Notes under the pieces: generated by a model | What the model saw: the letters and a program-made list of their open reading frames with translations, nothing else | Databases searched by the model: none | Told to the model about the DNA's origin: nothing | Part shown: one piece after another, positions 25,162 to 35,900 of the stretch | Layout of the letters: every line of letters starts with the position of its first letter | Numbering within the stretch: the first letter of the stretch is position 1 | Position numbers and translations under genes: made by a program | Assembly (NCBI GenBank): GCA_029552825.1 | Contig: JAKPDL010000107.1 | Location: forward strand, 1-42,897 | Source of the DNA: Bacteroidota bacterium | GTDB lineage: Bacteria > Bacteroidota > Bacteroidia > Bacteroidales > VadinHA17 | Length of the DNA: 42,897 nucleotides | Direction of reading: 5' to 3'

Positions 25162-26159
25162 TATTTATTCCTGCTGATGAAATGAAATCCGTTTTTGCAG
25201 AAATTCTGTTAAAAAACGGTTTTCAGAACAGAAAAGCTGAAACATGCGCCGATATATTCGTTCAAAACAGCCTCGACGGAGTCATCTCACATGGAGTAAA
25301 TCGGTTCCCCCGTTTCATTCAATATATAAGAGATGGATATGTAAAACCAGATGCAGAACCAACACTGATATCATCTTCAGGTGCCACTGAACAATGGGAC
25401 GGAAACCTTGGACCTGGCCCCTTGAATGCATTATTTGCAACCGAAAGGGCAATGAAACTGGCAGAGAAAAACGGAATAGCCCTTGTTGCCATGGCAAATA
25501 CTAACCACTGGATGAGGGGTGGTACCTATGGCTGGAATGCTGCAAAAAAAGGTTTTCTATTCATTGGATGGACAAATACTATAGCCAATATGCCGGCATG
25601 GGGTGCAAAAGACCCCCGACTCGGTAATAATCCGCTTGTTATAGCTGTTCCATATGGTAATGAAGCTATTGTACTCGATTTTGCCATGTCGTTATATTCC
25701 TGGGGGAAAATAGAAACATGCAGACTTAACGGTGAAAAACTGCCTTTTCCCGGAGGCTATGACAGACAGGGTAGACTGACGGATGACCCATCAGAAATAA
25801 TCATGACTGGAAGGGTACTGCCTGCTGGATACTGGAAAGGCTCAGGACTTGCCCTCCTGCTGGATATCCTCGCAACAGTAATTTCCGGTGGTAAGCCAAC
25901 TTTAGAAATAACAAAACAAAATGCTGAATACGGACTATCACAGGTGTTTATTGCAGTAAACCCGGAGAACCTTTTCAATTATCCTTCAATGGAAAACTCT
26001 GTAAGATTAATAATTGAAGACTTTAAAAAATCCATACCTGAAGTAAATAATCAACATGTTCGTTACCCTGGAGAAAAAGCTCTGAAAACCAGAAAAGAAA
26101 ATCTAATAAATGGAATCCCTGTAAATAAACAGATATGGGACACTATTTTAAATCTCTGA
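25152..26159 (+). CDS. dlgD: 2,3-diketo-L-gulonate reductase-type (DlgD/YiaK) dehydrogenase, Ldh2 family
   Basis: 335 residues, close to the 332 of Escherichia coli DlgD, with the same wording in many blocks: NTNHWMRGGTYGWNAAKKG, GTNP-like GNNPLVIAVP, GYWKGSGLALLLDILATVISGG and YGLSQVFIAV. Ldh2-type enzymes use NAD(P)H to reduce 2-keto acids; DlgD reduces 2,3-diketo-L-gulonate to 3-keto-L-gulonate. The gene begins inside the CE15 esterase gene (ATG at 25152 against stop at 25159-25161), so the two are translated together. Other genes of the gulonate or ascorbate route are absent here, so the in vivo substrate is inferred. Confidence 0.85.
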   Translation: MEIIFIPADEMKSVFAEILLKNGFQNRKAETCADIFVQNSLDGVISHGVNRFPRFIQYIRDGYVKPDAEPTLISSSGATEQWDGNLGPGPLNALFATERAMKLAEKNGIALVAMANTNHWMRGGTYGWNAAKKGFLFIGWTNTIANMPAWGAKDPRLGNNPLVIAVPYGNEAIVLDFAMSLYSWGKIETCRLNGEKLPFPGGYDRQGRLTDDPSEIIMTGRVLPAGYWKGSGLALLLDILATVISGGKPTLEITKQNAEYGLSQVFIAVNPENLFNYPSMENSVRLIIEDFKKSIPEVNNQHVRYPGEKALKTRKENLINGIPVNKQIWDTILNL

Positions 26160-26192
26160 TTTTGATATTAAATTGAATTAGTGCATTAATAT

Positions 26193-26663
26193 TTACATTT
26201 CATTTTTTATTTCTAGCAATATTTTGTTGCTCTCCGCATATTTCATTAATTCATCTTTGATATTTTCATTTCTCTCAATATCTGAAATCCCGAACCGTGT
26301 AAGTATACTTTTAGCAGACTTAAGCCTTATGATGAATTTAAGAGGATAAATAATGATTTTCTCAATTTCAGTGCTTTTTATTTCCTTAACGGGAAGAAAT
26401 GAGTTGTTTTTTAATCTTATGATGTCCCTTTCAAATTCAATAAAGTTATATCCGTAACCAAATGATGTCCAGATCATGAACAATCCGAAAAGACCAAGAA
26501 ACGCTGACGAGACCCATGATGACCAGTCAATTGCTGACATTTTTAAATTAAATATAATCCAATAAATAGCTATTGCTATACAAAGAACTCCCAGAATAAA
26601 TTTAAAGACTTTTGTAAGTAAGTTGCTTTCATTCATTTCGAGGGAAAAAGACTTTTTCTCCAT
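26193..26663 (-). CDS. Small membrane protein, two helices plus PH-like cytoplasmic part
   Basis: 156 residues. Two membrane helices (about residues 20-40 and 48-66) with a conserved-looking FGYGYNFIEFERDIIRLKNNSF, after which the soluble half has alternating strands (KSTEIEKIIIYPLKFIIRLKSAKS) ending in a helix, as in bacterial PH-like domain proteins. No family name is certain. The ATG at 26663 was chosen because a reading from 26702 would start within the perfect -7 box at 26700-26707. It converges on the dlgD-type gene. Confidence 0.7.
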   Translation of the reverse strand: MEKKSFSLEMNESNLLTKVFKFILGVLCIAIAIYWIIFNLKMSAIDWSSWVSSAFLGLFGLFMIWTSFGYGYNFIEFERDIIRLKNNSFLPVKEIKSTEIEKIIIYPLKFIIRLKSAKSILTRFGISDIERNENIKDELMKYAESNKILLEIKNEM

Positions 26664-26699
26664 GGCAGATCTGATTCTTCCGGTTAACAAGATTTTATG

Positions 26700-26707
26700 C
26701 AAAATTA
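26700..26707 (-). promoter_or_regulatory. -7 promoter element of the two-helix membrane protein gene
   Basis: CAAAATTA on the plus strand, TAATTTTG on the coding strand: exact TAnnTTTG match 36 bases before the ATG at 26663. Confidence 0.62.
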
Positions 26708-26815
26708 ACCATCCTTTATGATATTCTTTATTGTGAAAATTTTTTATTTATAGTGAAATTATTACTTTTATCGTTGAAATAAGTTTTAATTCTGAAACCC
26801 AAAAATAAACCTGTT

Positions 26816-28312
26816 ATGAAAGAAACAAACAAGATTTCAAGAAGGTCTTTTATTGGAACAACCGGTGCTGTAGCAGCCGGGTTTACTATTCTGCCAAGTT
26901 CAGTTATTAGTGGACTGGGACACAGGCCTCCCAGCGATAAGCTTAACATTGCCTGTGTGGGTATAGGGGGTATGGGTAATTCAAACCTGAGGAATGTTGC
27001 CCCCACAGAAAACATCGTTGCACTGTGCGATGTTGACTGGGAATATTCGAAGAAGGTTTTTGAAACTTACCCCAATGCCAAAAGGTACTGGGATTGGCGT
27101 AAGATGTTCGATGAAATGGGTAAATCGATCGATGCCGTTATAGTTGCAACAGCCGATCATACCCATGCAATAATTGCTGCCCACGCTATTACACTGGGTA
27201 AGCATGTGTACGTTCAGAAACCACTTACGCACACAGTTTACGAATCGAGGCTCCTTACCAAACTGGCTGCCAAATATAAGGTGGCAACACAGATGGGCAA
27301 CCAGGGAGCTTCAGATGAAGGTGTAAACCTTATTATTGAATGGATTCAGAATGGTGAGATAGGCGAAGTTACAAAGGTTGAAGCTTTCACCGACCGTCCT
27401 ATCTGGCCACAGGGACTGAACAAGCCTGCAAAAGGTGAATGGGTGCCCGATACACTCAACTGGGATCTCTTCATCGGTCCGGCTCCTATGCGCCCATACC
27501 ACAGCATCTACCACCCATGGAACTGGAGAGGCTGGTGGGATTTTGGAACAGGCGCCCTCGGCGATATGGCTTGCCATATACTGCACCCGGTTTTCAAAGC
27601 ACTGAAACTCAAATACCCCACTAAAGTTCAGGCAAGCTCAACATTGTTACTTTCCGACTGCGCTCCTAACGCAGAGATGGTACGCCTGATCTACCCTGAA
27701 AGACCCGCTCCAAAAGGTTCCAAGATAAAATATCCTCAGGTAGAGGTTACATGGTACGATGGTGGTCTTCAGCCGATGAAACCTGCCGGCTGGCCAGCTG
27801 GCAAGAATATGAACGACGGAGGTGGAGGAGTTATCTTCCACGGGACAAAAGATAAATTGATATGCGGTTGCTACGGCAGAAATCCATGGCTGCTCTCGGG
27901 TCGCGTACCTAATGTTCCTAAGACTGAGAGAAGAATTGAAAAGGCCACAAGCGGTGGCCACGAAATGGACTGGGTAAGAGCCTGCAAAGAAAGCCCGGAA
28001 AGCAGAGTTCCTACCAAGTCCGACTTTGCAGAAGCAGGCCCATTCAACGAAATGGTGGTAATGGGTGTACTGGCTGTTAGACTGCAGGGTCTCAATAAGG
28101 AACTTGAATGGGATGGCGAAAAGATGGAATTCACAAACATCTCTGACAATGACACCCTCAGAATATGCCTTGAGGATAACTTCACTGTAACAGACGGCCA
28201 TCCAACATTCAACAGAAAATACACCGAACCGATGTCTGCAAAACAGTTTGCAGCCGAAATGATTAAACATACCTACCGCAAAGGATGGTCATTGCCTGAT
28301 ATGCCAGCATAA
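26816..28312 (+). CDS. Tat-exported Gfo/Idh/MocA family oxidoreductase
   Basis: 498 residues. Twin-arginine signal SRRSFIGTTGAVAAGFTILP. NAD-binding Rossmann motif ACVGIGGMGNSN (about residues 46-57), with VQKPLTHTVYESRLL as the EKP-type catalytic motif (Gln replaces Glu, KP kept) and QMGNQGASDEG beyond it. The C-terminal half carries WNWRGWWDFGTGALGDMACHILHP, typical of the large secreted Bacteroidota and Planctomycetota branch with a bacterial-type C-terminal domain. It likely oxidises or epimerises a sugar in the periplasm; substrate unknown. It is unlike the GH109 paralogue at 5341 outside the fold. A strong bidirectional terminator follows. Confidence 0.9.
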   Translation: MKETNKISRRSFIGTTGAVAAGFTILPSSVISGLGHRPPSDKLNIACVGIGGMGNSNLRNVAPTENIVALCDVDWEYSKKVFETYPNAKRYWDWRKMFDEMGKSIDAVIVATADHTHAIIAAHAITLGKHVYVQKPLTHTVYESRLLTKLAAKYKVATQMGNQGASDEGVNLIIEWIQNGEIGEVTKVEAFTDRPIWPQGLNKPAKGEWVPDTLNWDLFIGPAPMRPYHSIYHPWNWRGWWDFGTGALGDMACHILHPVFKALKLKYPTKVQASSTLLLSDCAPNAEMVRLIYPERPAPKGSKIKYPQVEVTWYDGGLQPMKPAGWPAGKNMNDGGGGVIFHGTKDKLICGCYGRNPWLLSGRVPNVPKTERRIEKATSGGHEMDWVRACKESPESRVPTKSDFAEAGPFNEMVVMGVLAVRLQGLNKELEWDGEKMEFTNISDNDTLRICLEDNFTVTDGHPTFNRKYTEPMSAKQFAAEMIKHTYRKGWSLPDMPA

Positions 28313-28331
28313 TTTATTATGGCATAAAAAT

Positions 28332-28369
28332 AAAGCAGGTGCTGAAATTTCATGCACCTGCTTTTATTT
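28332..28369. terminator. Bidirectional terminator between convergent genes
   Basis: AAAGCAGGTGC (28332-28342) pairs perfectly with GCACCTGCTTT (28354-28364) around an 11-base loop. T-runs follow the right arm and A-runs precede the left, so it can end both the oxidoreductase transcript and the leftward HD gene. Confidence 0.92.
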
Positions 28370-28390
28370 TTGTGTGTCTTAATATCAGGA

Positions 28391-28969
28391 TTACGACACC
28401 GGATTTCCCTTAAGACCTATCTCTTCAGCAACCTCCCGCATACCCATAATGCAGTCAGTTATTAACTCATCCAGACTTACTCCAAGCATTTCCGCACCTT
28501 TCTCTATCACCTGCCTGTTCACACCTGCTGCAAACCTTTTATCATTCCATTTTTTCTTTACAGATTTTGCTTCCATGTCGAGAACACTTCTCGATGGCCT
28601 TACCAGAGCACTGGTAACTACTAGCCCTGTTAACTCGTCTACGGCAAACAGGGTTTTTTCCAACCGTGTAACAGGTTCAACATCAGTACAAAAACCCCAG
28701 GCATGACTCAATATTGCCCTTATATATTCTTCGGGCCAACCATTCTCCCTTAGAATCTTTTCAGTCATTTTGCAATGCTGATCCGGATACATCTCATAAT
28801 CAAGGTCATGCACAAGACCAATTACTCCCCATTTTTCTTCATCTTCGCCTGCTTTCCTGGCCATATAACGCATCACACCTTCAACAGCAAGAGCATGCTT
28901 GTAAAGACTCTCCGATGTGTTGTACTTTTTAAAAAGTTCAAGAGCTTGTTTTCTGTCAGGTATATTCAT
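28391..28969 (-). CDS. HD-domain (HDIG-type) phosphohydrolase
   Basis: 192 residues. The HD metal site is visible as LYKHALAVEGVMRYMA (His), GLVHDLDYE (His-Asp), ILSHAWG and a later Asp in FAVDELTGLV. Proteins of this layout act on phosphate esters of nucleotides; the exact substrate is not known. Cytoplasmic, no signal peptide. A 192-residue single-domain form is common in Bacteroidota and Firmicutes. The ATG at 28969 begins directly with the helix IPDRKQALELF. Confidence 0.85.
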   Translation of the reverse strand: MNIPDRKQALELFKKYNTSESLYKHALAVEGVMRYMARKAGEDEEKWGVIGLVHDLDYEMYPDQHCKMTEKILRENGWPEEYIRAILSHAWGFCTDVEPVTRLEKTLFAVDELTGLVVTSALVRPSRSVLDMEAKSVKKKWNDKRFAAGVNRQVIEKGAEMLGVSLDELITDCIMGMREVAEEIGLKGNPVS

Positions 28970-29020
28970 ATCAATCAGTTTTTAACGAAAATATTGAAAA
29001 TCCGGTTAAAAATAATATGA

Positions 29021-32000
29021 CTAATCAGTTTTAATCAATCTGACTGCCACGGAAATAGTTTTGCCTTTTATTCTTAACGTATAATAACCTGAAGTTATAT
29101 CTCCTGGAGTTATTGTTATTACGTTATCGCCCGGAATTAGTTCAAACCTTCCTTTCCATAATGTATTGCCTGTTATGTCAATTAATTCCGCATTAACGTA
29201 TTCATAAAATTTTGAACCGATAGAAATATCAAACCGGTCGCTGAAAGGATTGGGCATTACCCTTGCATAATTTAGCGGATCAAATATCTTTTCAACAGGA
29301 GTGTTAATGATGGTAACGGAAGCCGTATCATTATTCAGATACGAATCGTTGTTGTTGAATGAATAAACATTGATTATATATGTACCACTCTGCCACATAT
29401 CAACAAGTGTTGAAAATGAAACTGTTACAGTATCACCGGGGTTAATTGTTCTTTTAAATATTTCTGTAACCGGCGGCTTGTTATTAACTGTATATGCCAG
29501 GTTGAATTGTTTTATGGTATCAAGACCAAGATTGATTATTTCAGCTGATACAACCTCTTTGTCAAGTTTTTTGTCTGCGACAGGTGAAATAATTTTTCCT
29601 GTTTTCAGATCAATTTTGTTAAAGGCATCGGGCGGAAAGCGTATAAAATCAATCCATGCACAGTCTGAACCCGAATAAACCGATTGATCTTTTTTGTAAA
29701 TCCACTCAAGTATATTGAATCCTTCCTGAATTTCTATTTTCTTCTCGAGCCATTCCGTCTCTCCCGAAGCAGAAAAAATCTGATTCCCGTTATTCCTCAA
29801 GATTAGCAGGTCGTAATTCTTTTCTGATGACACTTTGTACATGAAACTTATTGTGTCGGAATGTGGTATGTTAACATTTAGTTTAAGCACTGATTCACTG
29901 TTGTTCGGGATTGCCCCTGAACGAGCGGAGAAATTCCCATCGTAAGATTGTCCGGAAGTGATTGTCCATGGATAAGTATTATCATTAACCCATGGGAAAA
30001 TATTAAATGACAGATATTCAAAACTTTCAAGAATTTTTCCAACAGGGATAGGAATTGTTTTAGAATAATAATATGGATCACAATCGGCTAGAAAACTAAC
30101 ATTAATAAGACTTCCTTTTTTAATAGTAGGTGATAGTGTTACGGGAATAATAACATTATTGGTATCTCCGGGGTTCAACAGGCCAGTCGGAACAGAAATT
30201 ATGTGAATATTCATTTCAGGAGGTGAATCTGTAATCTTTAAGACTCCTGAAACCGGACTGCTACCCCTGTTCCGAACTTTGATTATAAGGTCCATTGATT
30301 CGCCCGGGTCCGCAATAAAATCTCCGTTACCACTTCCAGAGTCATCAATAACACAGTTTAATATTTCAGGTAGAGGTGCATATAGCCTTATATCTTTGTT
30401 GTACTCTTTTACAGTTAATGAATCCCCGATTTTAATGTTCAATGTAACATAACTGCGGTCGGGAATATAAGCAGCAGTCTTTATGAGCAGCTGGTTATCT
30501 GTAATTATTTCGGATCTTCCATCTATTGTACCAATATAGACCGAGTCATTCTCAATTGTGAGCAGTTCCTGTGAAGGCGACGATATTTTAACAAATAATT
30601 TTTTAGCAGGTGAAAGTCCTAAATTACTTACAGTCAATTTAATATATATTTTTTCGTCGTAATCGGCCTTGCCATTATTATTACCCTGATTATCATTAAG
30701 TTCGAACTTGGCTAAGTTAATATATTCCCTGTCAATGTTTCTGATGTACACTTTTTTAACTAACGGTATCTTATTCTGGCCTGTCACAACTATCAGGCAT
30801 GAATCATTGCTGCTTCCCGGGAGGTCAAGGGTTACTGACCCGGAAGGACTTGCAAATGATGCATCCCATAATGTATCGAAATGGGAAATTGCTATATATG
30901 AATATGGCTCTATAGTAAGAGACAAAGATTTCAGGCCATCTGGCAATGTATCCGGGAGGTTGATTTTAAAGGTGTCGGGTGTTCCAATATATGGAATTAT
31001 ACTAGGATCACCCATAAGGTTATAAATTTCCCAGTAATACTTCTTTCTCTGTGTGGTGCTGGCAGTTACTGACAGGTTTCCAGCATAGTTAATTTGACCC
31101 ATGGTAATGTACCAGTCGGAAGCTTTTTCACCTGATTTATGGAAAAGGCGGTCGTATGCTCCAAGACCTGTTTCCTCATATTTTGGGTCAAATGATATTG
31201 CCCCAACACCTACCGACCAGTAAAAATCTTCATTCCAGTACGAATCGTTCGAACAACCGATGAATCCTATAGCTCCTTTTTCACTGGACTTTATAAGAGT
31301 GTTTCCAAAGGAATTTGAAATGGTGTATTGTCCGGTAAGGCATGCATTGCTGATTACAAACGGATACATGTTCTTATTTGTAAAGTTCACCACATCATCC
31401 GATTTAAGAGAAGGACTAAGCCAGCCGTAAGCATTACCATGACCCGAATAATTGACAAAACCAATTCCTGAATTGAAAAGTTTAATTATTGAATCTCTGG
31501 CATTAATAGATGACGGGTAATAGAAAATGTGATTTTCAATATTGTTTGAAGAATTGATGTAATATTTTTCGGCATATCTCAGCTGACCGTTCATGTAAAC
31601 GGCATGTCCATCATCATTGCCTGCCGTTAGGAGTGTTCTGGTATAATATTTATTTGTATCGGCAAATTCAAATTTCTCATATTGAATTAGTTTTTTCACC
31701 ACTGCCCTTAGTTCGGCTGTATCGGCTACAGGAAGCCTTCCGGTGAACATTTCCGGCAGATAATCTCCTGTTCCGTCAAATGTAGAATAATAGAGATCTG
31801 TATAATTCGATGTACCGTCTGATATGGGGATGCGGTTTACATCACCCACAATTAGAAGATATTCGGGGGGTATTCCTTTTGATTCTTCATATCTGTATAT
31901 CTTCAGTAACGTATCCTTAAGCTCCGTAAATGAATTTCCTGCAAGTCCTTTACCCCTGTATAGTGTTGTTATTCTGAACCCTTTTTGTGTCTTCCATTTA

Positions 32001-32791
32001 ATGTAAGGGTTTAATATTTTTCTGAAGGCTGTATCTGTTAAGATAACCATTTTAACAGGTTCTTCCGAATAGCCGGTTATAAGATCACCAGTATCGTAAT
32101 TCAATACTCCTTTTGAAAGATTCTGGATGAATGGCAAAGATTCACTCCTAAGATTAACACTGGTGCCTTTACTGAAACTGATAATCAACTTCATAGAAGT
32201 AATAATTTCCAGCCTGTTATCGTGTGGATCATACCTTACGGGGTATATCATTAAATTGGCAAGATTAGTGTTACGGGTTTTCCCTATGTTCTCTATTTTA
32301 ATTGTGTCGGAAATAATAAATCCTTTTTTCCCGTAAATCTCTTTGTCAATAAGAAGTGTTTTCTGTTGATTTTCAGATGATTTTGGTTGATCAGACTGAC
32401 GCGGAAAAACTTTTCCCCTGAAATTATCTCTGGCAGGATAAATAATGCGGGTTTTTATGTCTTTTATTTTAATCTCAGGAACCTTTCCATCGGGTATAGA
32501 TAGAAGTGTACTATAAACAGGAACTTCAGGTTTACCTGGTTCAGTGGTGGTATTGTGCCCGGGAATTGATAACCGGTAAAAATCACCTTCAGATGTGTTA
32601 ACTGATTGAATATGAAATTGGTTAATTCTGTAATAGATAATAAGCTCGTCATCAGATTTTAAAACCTGAATTTTTTCACTGGAATCGGCAAAAAAGTACC
32701 TGTGACTCTTTACCTGTTGTCCGTAAAATTCATATGCACGAAAAAGGAAGAGAATTAAAATAATTACATATCTAATGCCTGAGAAGTACAT
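29021..32791 (-). CDS. Gingipain-like C25 cysteine peptidase with T9SS sorting domain
   Basis: 1256 residues. Signal sequence RYVIILILFLFRAYEFYGQQ. Residues about 30-230 resemble a C25 propeptide. The peptidase (about 245-610) has the catalytic pair H451 in NYSGHGNAYGW and C484 in ISNACLTGQY, as in gingipains. Several beta-sandwich repeats follow (about 690-1170) with Asp-rich turns such as NDNQGNNNGKADYDE and DDSGSGNGDFIADPGE, repeating the same calcium-like loop twice. The end is a T9SS type A domain (MPNPFSDRFDISI ... SGYYTLRIKG). It should be a surface or secreted protease. PorU, the T9SS sortase, is also a C25 member, but it lacks such a C-terminal sorting domain, so this is a cargo protease. 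Confidence 0.92.
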   Translation of the reverse strand: MYFSGIRYVIILILFLFRAYEFYGQQVKSHRYFFADSSEKIQVLKSDDELIIYYRINQFHIQSVNTSEGDFYRLSIPGHNTTTEPGKPEVPVYSTLLSIPDGKVPEIKIKDIKTRIIYPARDNFRGKVFPRQSDQPKSSENQQKTLLIDKEIYGKKGFIISDTIKIENIGKTRNTNLANLMIYPVRYDPHDNRLEIITSMKLIISFSKGTSVNLRSESLPFIQNLSKGVLNYDTGDLITGYSEEPVKMVILTDTAFRKILNPYIKWKTQKGFRITTLYRGKGLAGNSFTELKDTLLKIYRYEESKGIPPEYLLIVGDVNRIPISDGTSNYTDLYYSTFDGTGDYLPEMFTGRLPVADTAELRAVVKKLIQYEKFEFADTNKYYTRTLLTAGNDDGHAVYMNGQLRYAEKYYINSSNNIENHIFYYPSSINARDSIIKLFNSGIGFVNYSGHGNAYGWLSPSLKSDDVVNFTNKNMYPFVISNACLTGQYTISNSFGNTLIKSSEKGAIGFIGCSNDSYWNEDFYWSVGVGAISFDPKYEETGLGAYDRLFHKSGEKASDWYITMGQINYAGNLSVTASTTQRKKYYWEIYNLMGDPSIIPYIGTPDTFKINLPDTLPDGLKSLSLTIEPYSYIAISHFDTLWDASFASPSGSVTLDLPGSSNDSCLIVVTGQNKIPLVKKVYIRNIDREYINLAKFELNDNQGNNNGKADYDEKIYIKLTVSNLGLSPAKKLFVKISSPSQELLTIENDSVYIGTIDGRSEIITDNQLLIKTAAYIPDRSYVTLNIKIGDSLTVKEYNKDIRLYAPLPEILNCVIDDSGSGNGDFIADPGESMDLIIKVRNRGSSPVSGVLKITDSPPEMNIHIISVPTGLLNPGDTNNVIIPVTLSPTIKKGSLINVSFLADCDPYYYSKTIPIPVGKILESFEYLSFNIFPWVNDNTYPWTITSGQSYDGNFSARSGAIPNNSESVLKLNVNIPHSDTISFMYKVSSEKNYDLLILRNNGNQIFSASGETEWLEKKIEIQEGFNILEWIYKKDQSVYSGSDCAWIDFIRFPPDAFNKIDLKTGKIISPVADKKLDKEVVSAEIINLGLDTIKQFNLAYTVNNKPPVTEIFKRTINPGDTVTVSFSTLVDMWQSGTYIINVYSFNNNDSYLNNDTASVTIINTPVEKIFDPLNYARVMPNPFSDRFDISIGSKFYEYVNAELIDITGNTLWKGRFELIPGDNVITITPGDITSGYYTLRIKGKTISVAVRLIKTD

Positions 32792-32937
32792 CAGTTAAAA
32801 CATATACCCATATAACCCAAATTCTTCAGCCAAATTAATAAAAAACGAAAATTAATGAAAATGAGTATAAAATTTGAAAAAAATAATAAGATTAATACCT
32901 TTATGATTAAATTTGCGTTATAACTGCAAGGCATTTA
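32792..32937. promoter_or_regulatory. Shared divergent promoter region
   Basis: 146 AT-rich bases between the C25 peptidase (leftward) and the propeller/SpoIIE gene (rightward). CAAATTAA (32831-32838) is a -7 box with one mismatch for the peptidase and TAAATTTG (32908-32915) a perfect one for the sensor gene, leaving about 70 bases between them where one regulator could affect both. Confidence 0.55.
32908..32915 (+). promoter_or_regulatory. -7 promoter element of the propeller/SpoIIE gene
   Basis: TAAATTTG is an exact TAnnTTTG match, 22 bases before the ATG at 32938. Confidence 0.65.
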
Positions 32938-35900
32938 ATGAAGTATTTAACTTCTATACTCGTTCTATCAGTTCTGAGCTTCAATGTAGAAGCCCAGTTG
33001 AATAAGCATGGGGTTCCATCTATTAAGAATTTTGATAACCAGATTACACACAGTTCCGATTATCACTGGAGTATTGTTAAAGATAAAACTGGCGTACTCT
33101 ATTTCGGAAGTGACACCAGGGGAATAATAAGATATGATGGTCAGACATGGTCAGTAATACAGATCCCTGGAGAACCTGTTGTTAGAGCTCTTGGAGTTTC
33201 AGAAGAGGGTGTAATTTATGTTGGAGGATCCTATGAGTTTGGTTACCTGCAGCCTTCACAAAACGGTTCAATAGAGTATATTTCCCTTGCTGCTCGTCTG
33301 AAAGAAGGGAACGCCAAAGAAGTAAATGACAGTAGTGCATCTGTCACTAAATCGCAGATAGGAGAGATAAATACCCTTATTGTTACAGATACCGTAATTT
33401 ATTTCATTGGTTTTGAATCATGTTTTTTGTATTACCCTGCAACCGACAGGATCGAAAATATCGATTTCAGGAATATGGGGCTCAAGCAGGTTGTTAAAGC
33501 AGCGTTGATTAATGGCAGAATATTTATTGCAGATAACATAAAGGGAATTCTGGAGTTGAGAAATAAACAACCTGTTCAACCACCGGGGGGAGAGTTCTTT
33601 TCTAGGAAAATATCACTGGTGCTGCTTCCGTATGATGAAACAAGTTTATTTGTGGGCACACATTTTAACGGAGTTTTCAGATATGATTATGTAACAGGGA
33701 AAGTTTACGATACCCCACCTGTTTCAAATGAACTAAACGAGCTTCTTAAAAATTCACAATTATATACTTCCCAGGTTTGTCCAACAGGAGACATATTGCT
33801 TGGTACACTGGCTGAAGGAATTTTCATCCTTGATAAAAATCTAAGATATAAAGGCAAATGGGATGCAGAAACATCTGATTTGCCCGATAATACTGTAACT
33901 GCCTTTTATTCCGACAATAAACAACCTACAGAAATCTGGGTTGCAACAGCTGGTTATATCTCAAAAATTCTCACCAACCTTCCTTTTTACGAACTGACAC
34001 CCCGCACAGGTTATGAGGGCATAGTAAATAATATTGCTTACTTTAATAATACAACCTACCTGGCATCAGACCTGGGACTATTTAAAAGCTACATTGATAA
34101 TAAGGGATTTGTAAAATTCAGCAGAGTTAGCAATATTAACCAGCAGACATTTTCATTATACTTATGTAAACTTAATAATGAGGAATTTCTGCTTGCGGGA
34201 ACCATTCTGGGACTATATCAGATTTTTCCCTCTGGAAAAATTATAAAAATAGATGATGCAATATCTTATGGCGATGAAGCAAGAAAAACCACATACTCTG
34301 TAAGGGCTATTCTGCAATCAAATTTAAATCCGGAAATATTTTATATTGGTTTGAGCACCAAGGGCTTTTTAATTATTCAGTATAACGGGAAAACATGGAA
34401 GTTTATTGATCAGATTAAAACAAATATCGAAGGAAATATTACAAATCTGGTTGAAAACAGAAAAGGTGATATTTTTATTCTTGCAGGAAATCCTACAGGA
34501 TTTTACCGTTTTTCTTTAAAAGATAAAATTCCAGTTAAATATTCAGAAGAAAGCTCCATCGTGCCGAACAGTATAACAAAAATTGACGACGATATTGTAA
34601 TTACGACTGTAAAAGGTCTTTACCGTTACAATGAAGAATCAGACAGCTGGGTACCCTGCGATGAAATTTTAAACGGCTTTACAAGGAATGTTAATTGCAA
34701 AGATCTGTACAGGGACAGAGACGGTGATCTCTGGTTATCAATTATAAAAGATAAGGTCTATGAAATTTATTTCAGCAGGGATTCTTCAAAGGTAAAAATG
34801 TTTAGCGGAGCTCTTAACCTGCTGCCTGGAGTTGAAAAAGGGGATCTGAAACAGATTGATGACAAGATATGGATGCCCAAATCAAAGAATATTTATGTAA
34901 TTGATAAAGAAAAACTTAAAGCACCTGCACCAAAAATAAACACCCTTCTAACAAAAATAGTTATTGGAAAAGATTCACTGTTTATGTCGGGTACATTTTA
35001 TAAAACTCTTGGTGACGGTAAACGTATTCCCGCAGTTAATAACAGCGCCAACCCTGTACCTGAAATAAAATACAATTTCAATTCAGTATCTTTTTACTGG
35101 TCAGTCCCTTATTATGTAGATGAGGATAAGAACTTATACAGCTACAAACTTGATGGATTCGACAGATCATGGTCAAAATGGGAAAACATTCATTATAAAG
35201 ATTTTACAAACCTTCCTTTTGGAAAATACACTTTCAGGGTAAAGGGTAAAACGACTACTGATATTGAAACGGAAGAAGCAGTTTTTGATTTCATTATTCT
35301 TAAGCCGTGGTATCTCACCACGGTGATGATAATCCTGTATGCAATTGCCTTTGTACTTCTGATTATCGGAATTATTAAAGCTTATACCCGGAAACTGAAA
35401 AACGAAAATATCAGACTTGAGGGCATTATTGCCGAAAGAACGGCAGTTGTTGTAAAGCAGAAGGAGGAACTTGAATCGAGTATACACTATGCCAGAAGAA
35501 TTCAGATGGCACTGCTTCCTTCTGAGTCAATCCTTGCAGAAAACCTGAAAAATTACTTCATTCTTTTCAAACCGCGAGATATTGTAAGTGGTGATTTCTA
35601 CTGGATGACAAAAAAAGACAACAGATTATATATAGTGGCAGCTGACTGTACAGGTCACGGAGTGCCAGGTGCATTTATGAGCCTCCTGGGAATGTCGTTT
35701 CTTGATGAGATTATAGGAGGGAAGAAAGCCCCACGCGCTGATGAGGTACTTAGTGAGCTGAGATTGCATGTAACTGAATCTCTAAAGCAGTCGGGAGGCG
35801 ATGATGAGGCAAAGGACGGTATGGATATGGCCCTGCTGGTCATAGATTTCAACAGGTCGAGAGTCGAATTTTCGGGGGCATACAATCCTTGCTTCAGAGT

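Noticed and set aside
29021-32791. C25 peptidase considered as PorU, the T9SS sortase
   Set aside because: It ends in a T9SS sorting domain and carries stalk repeats, as a cargo protease does. No porV or other T9SS gene is adjacent.
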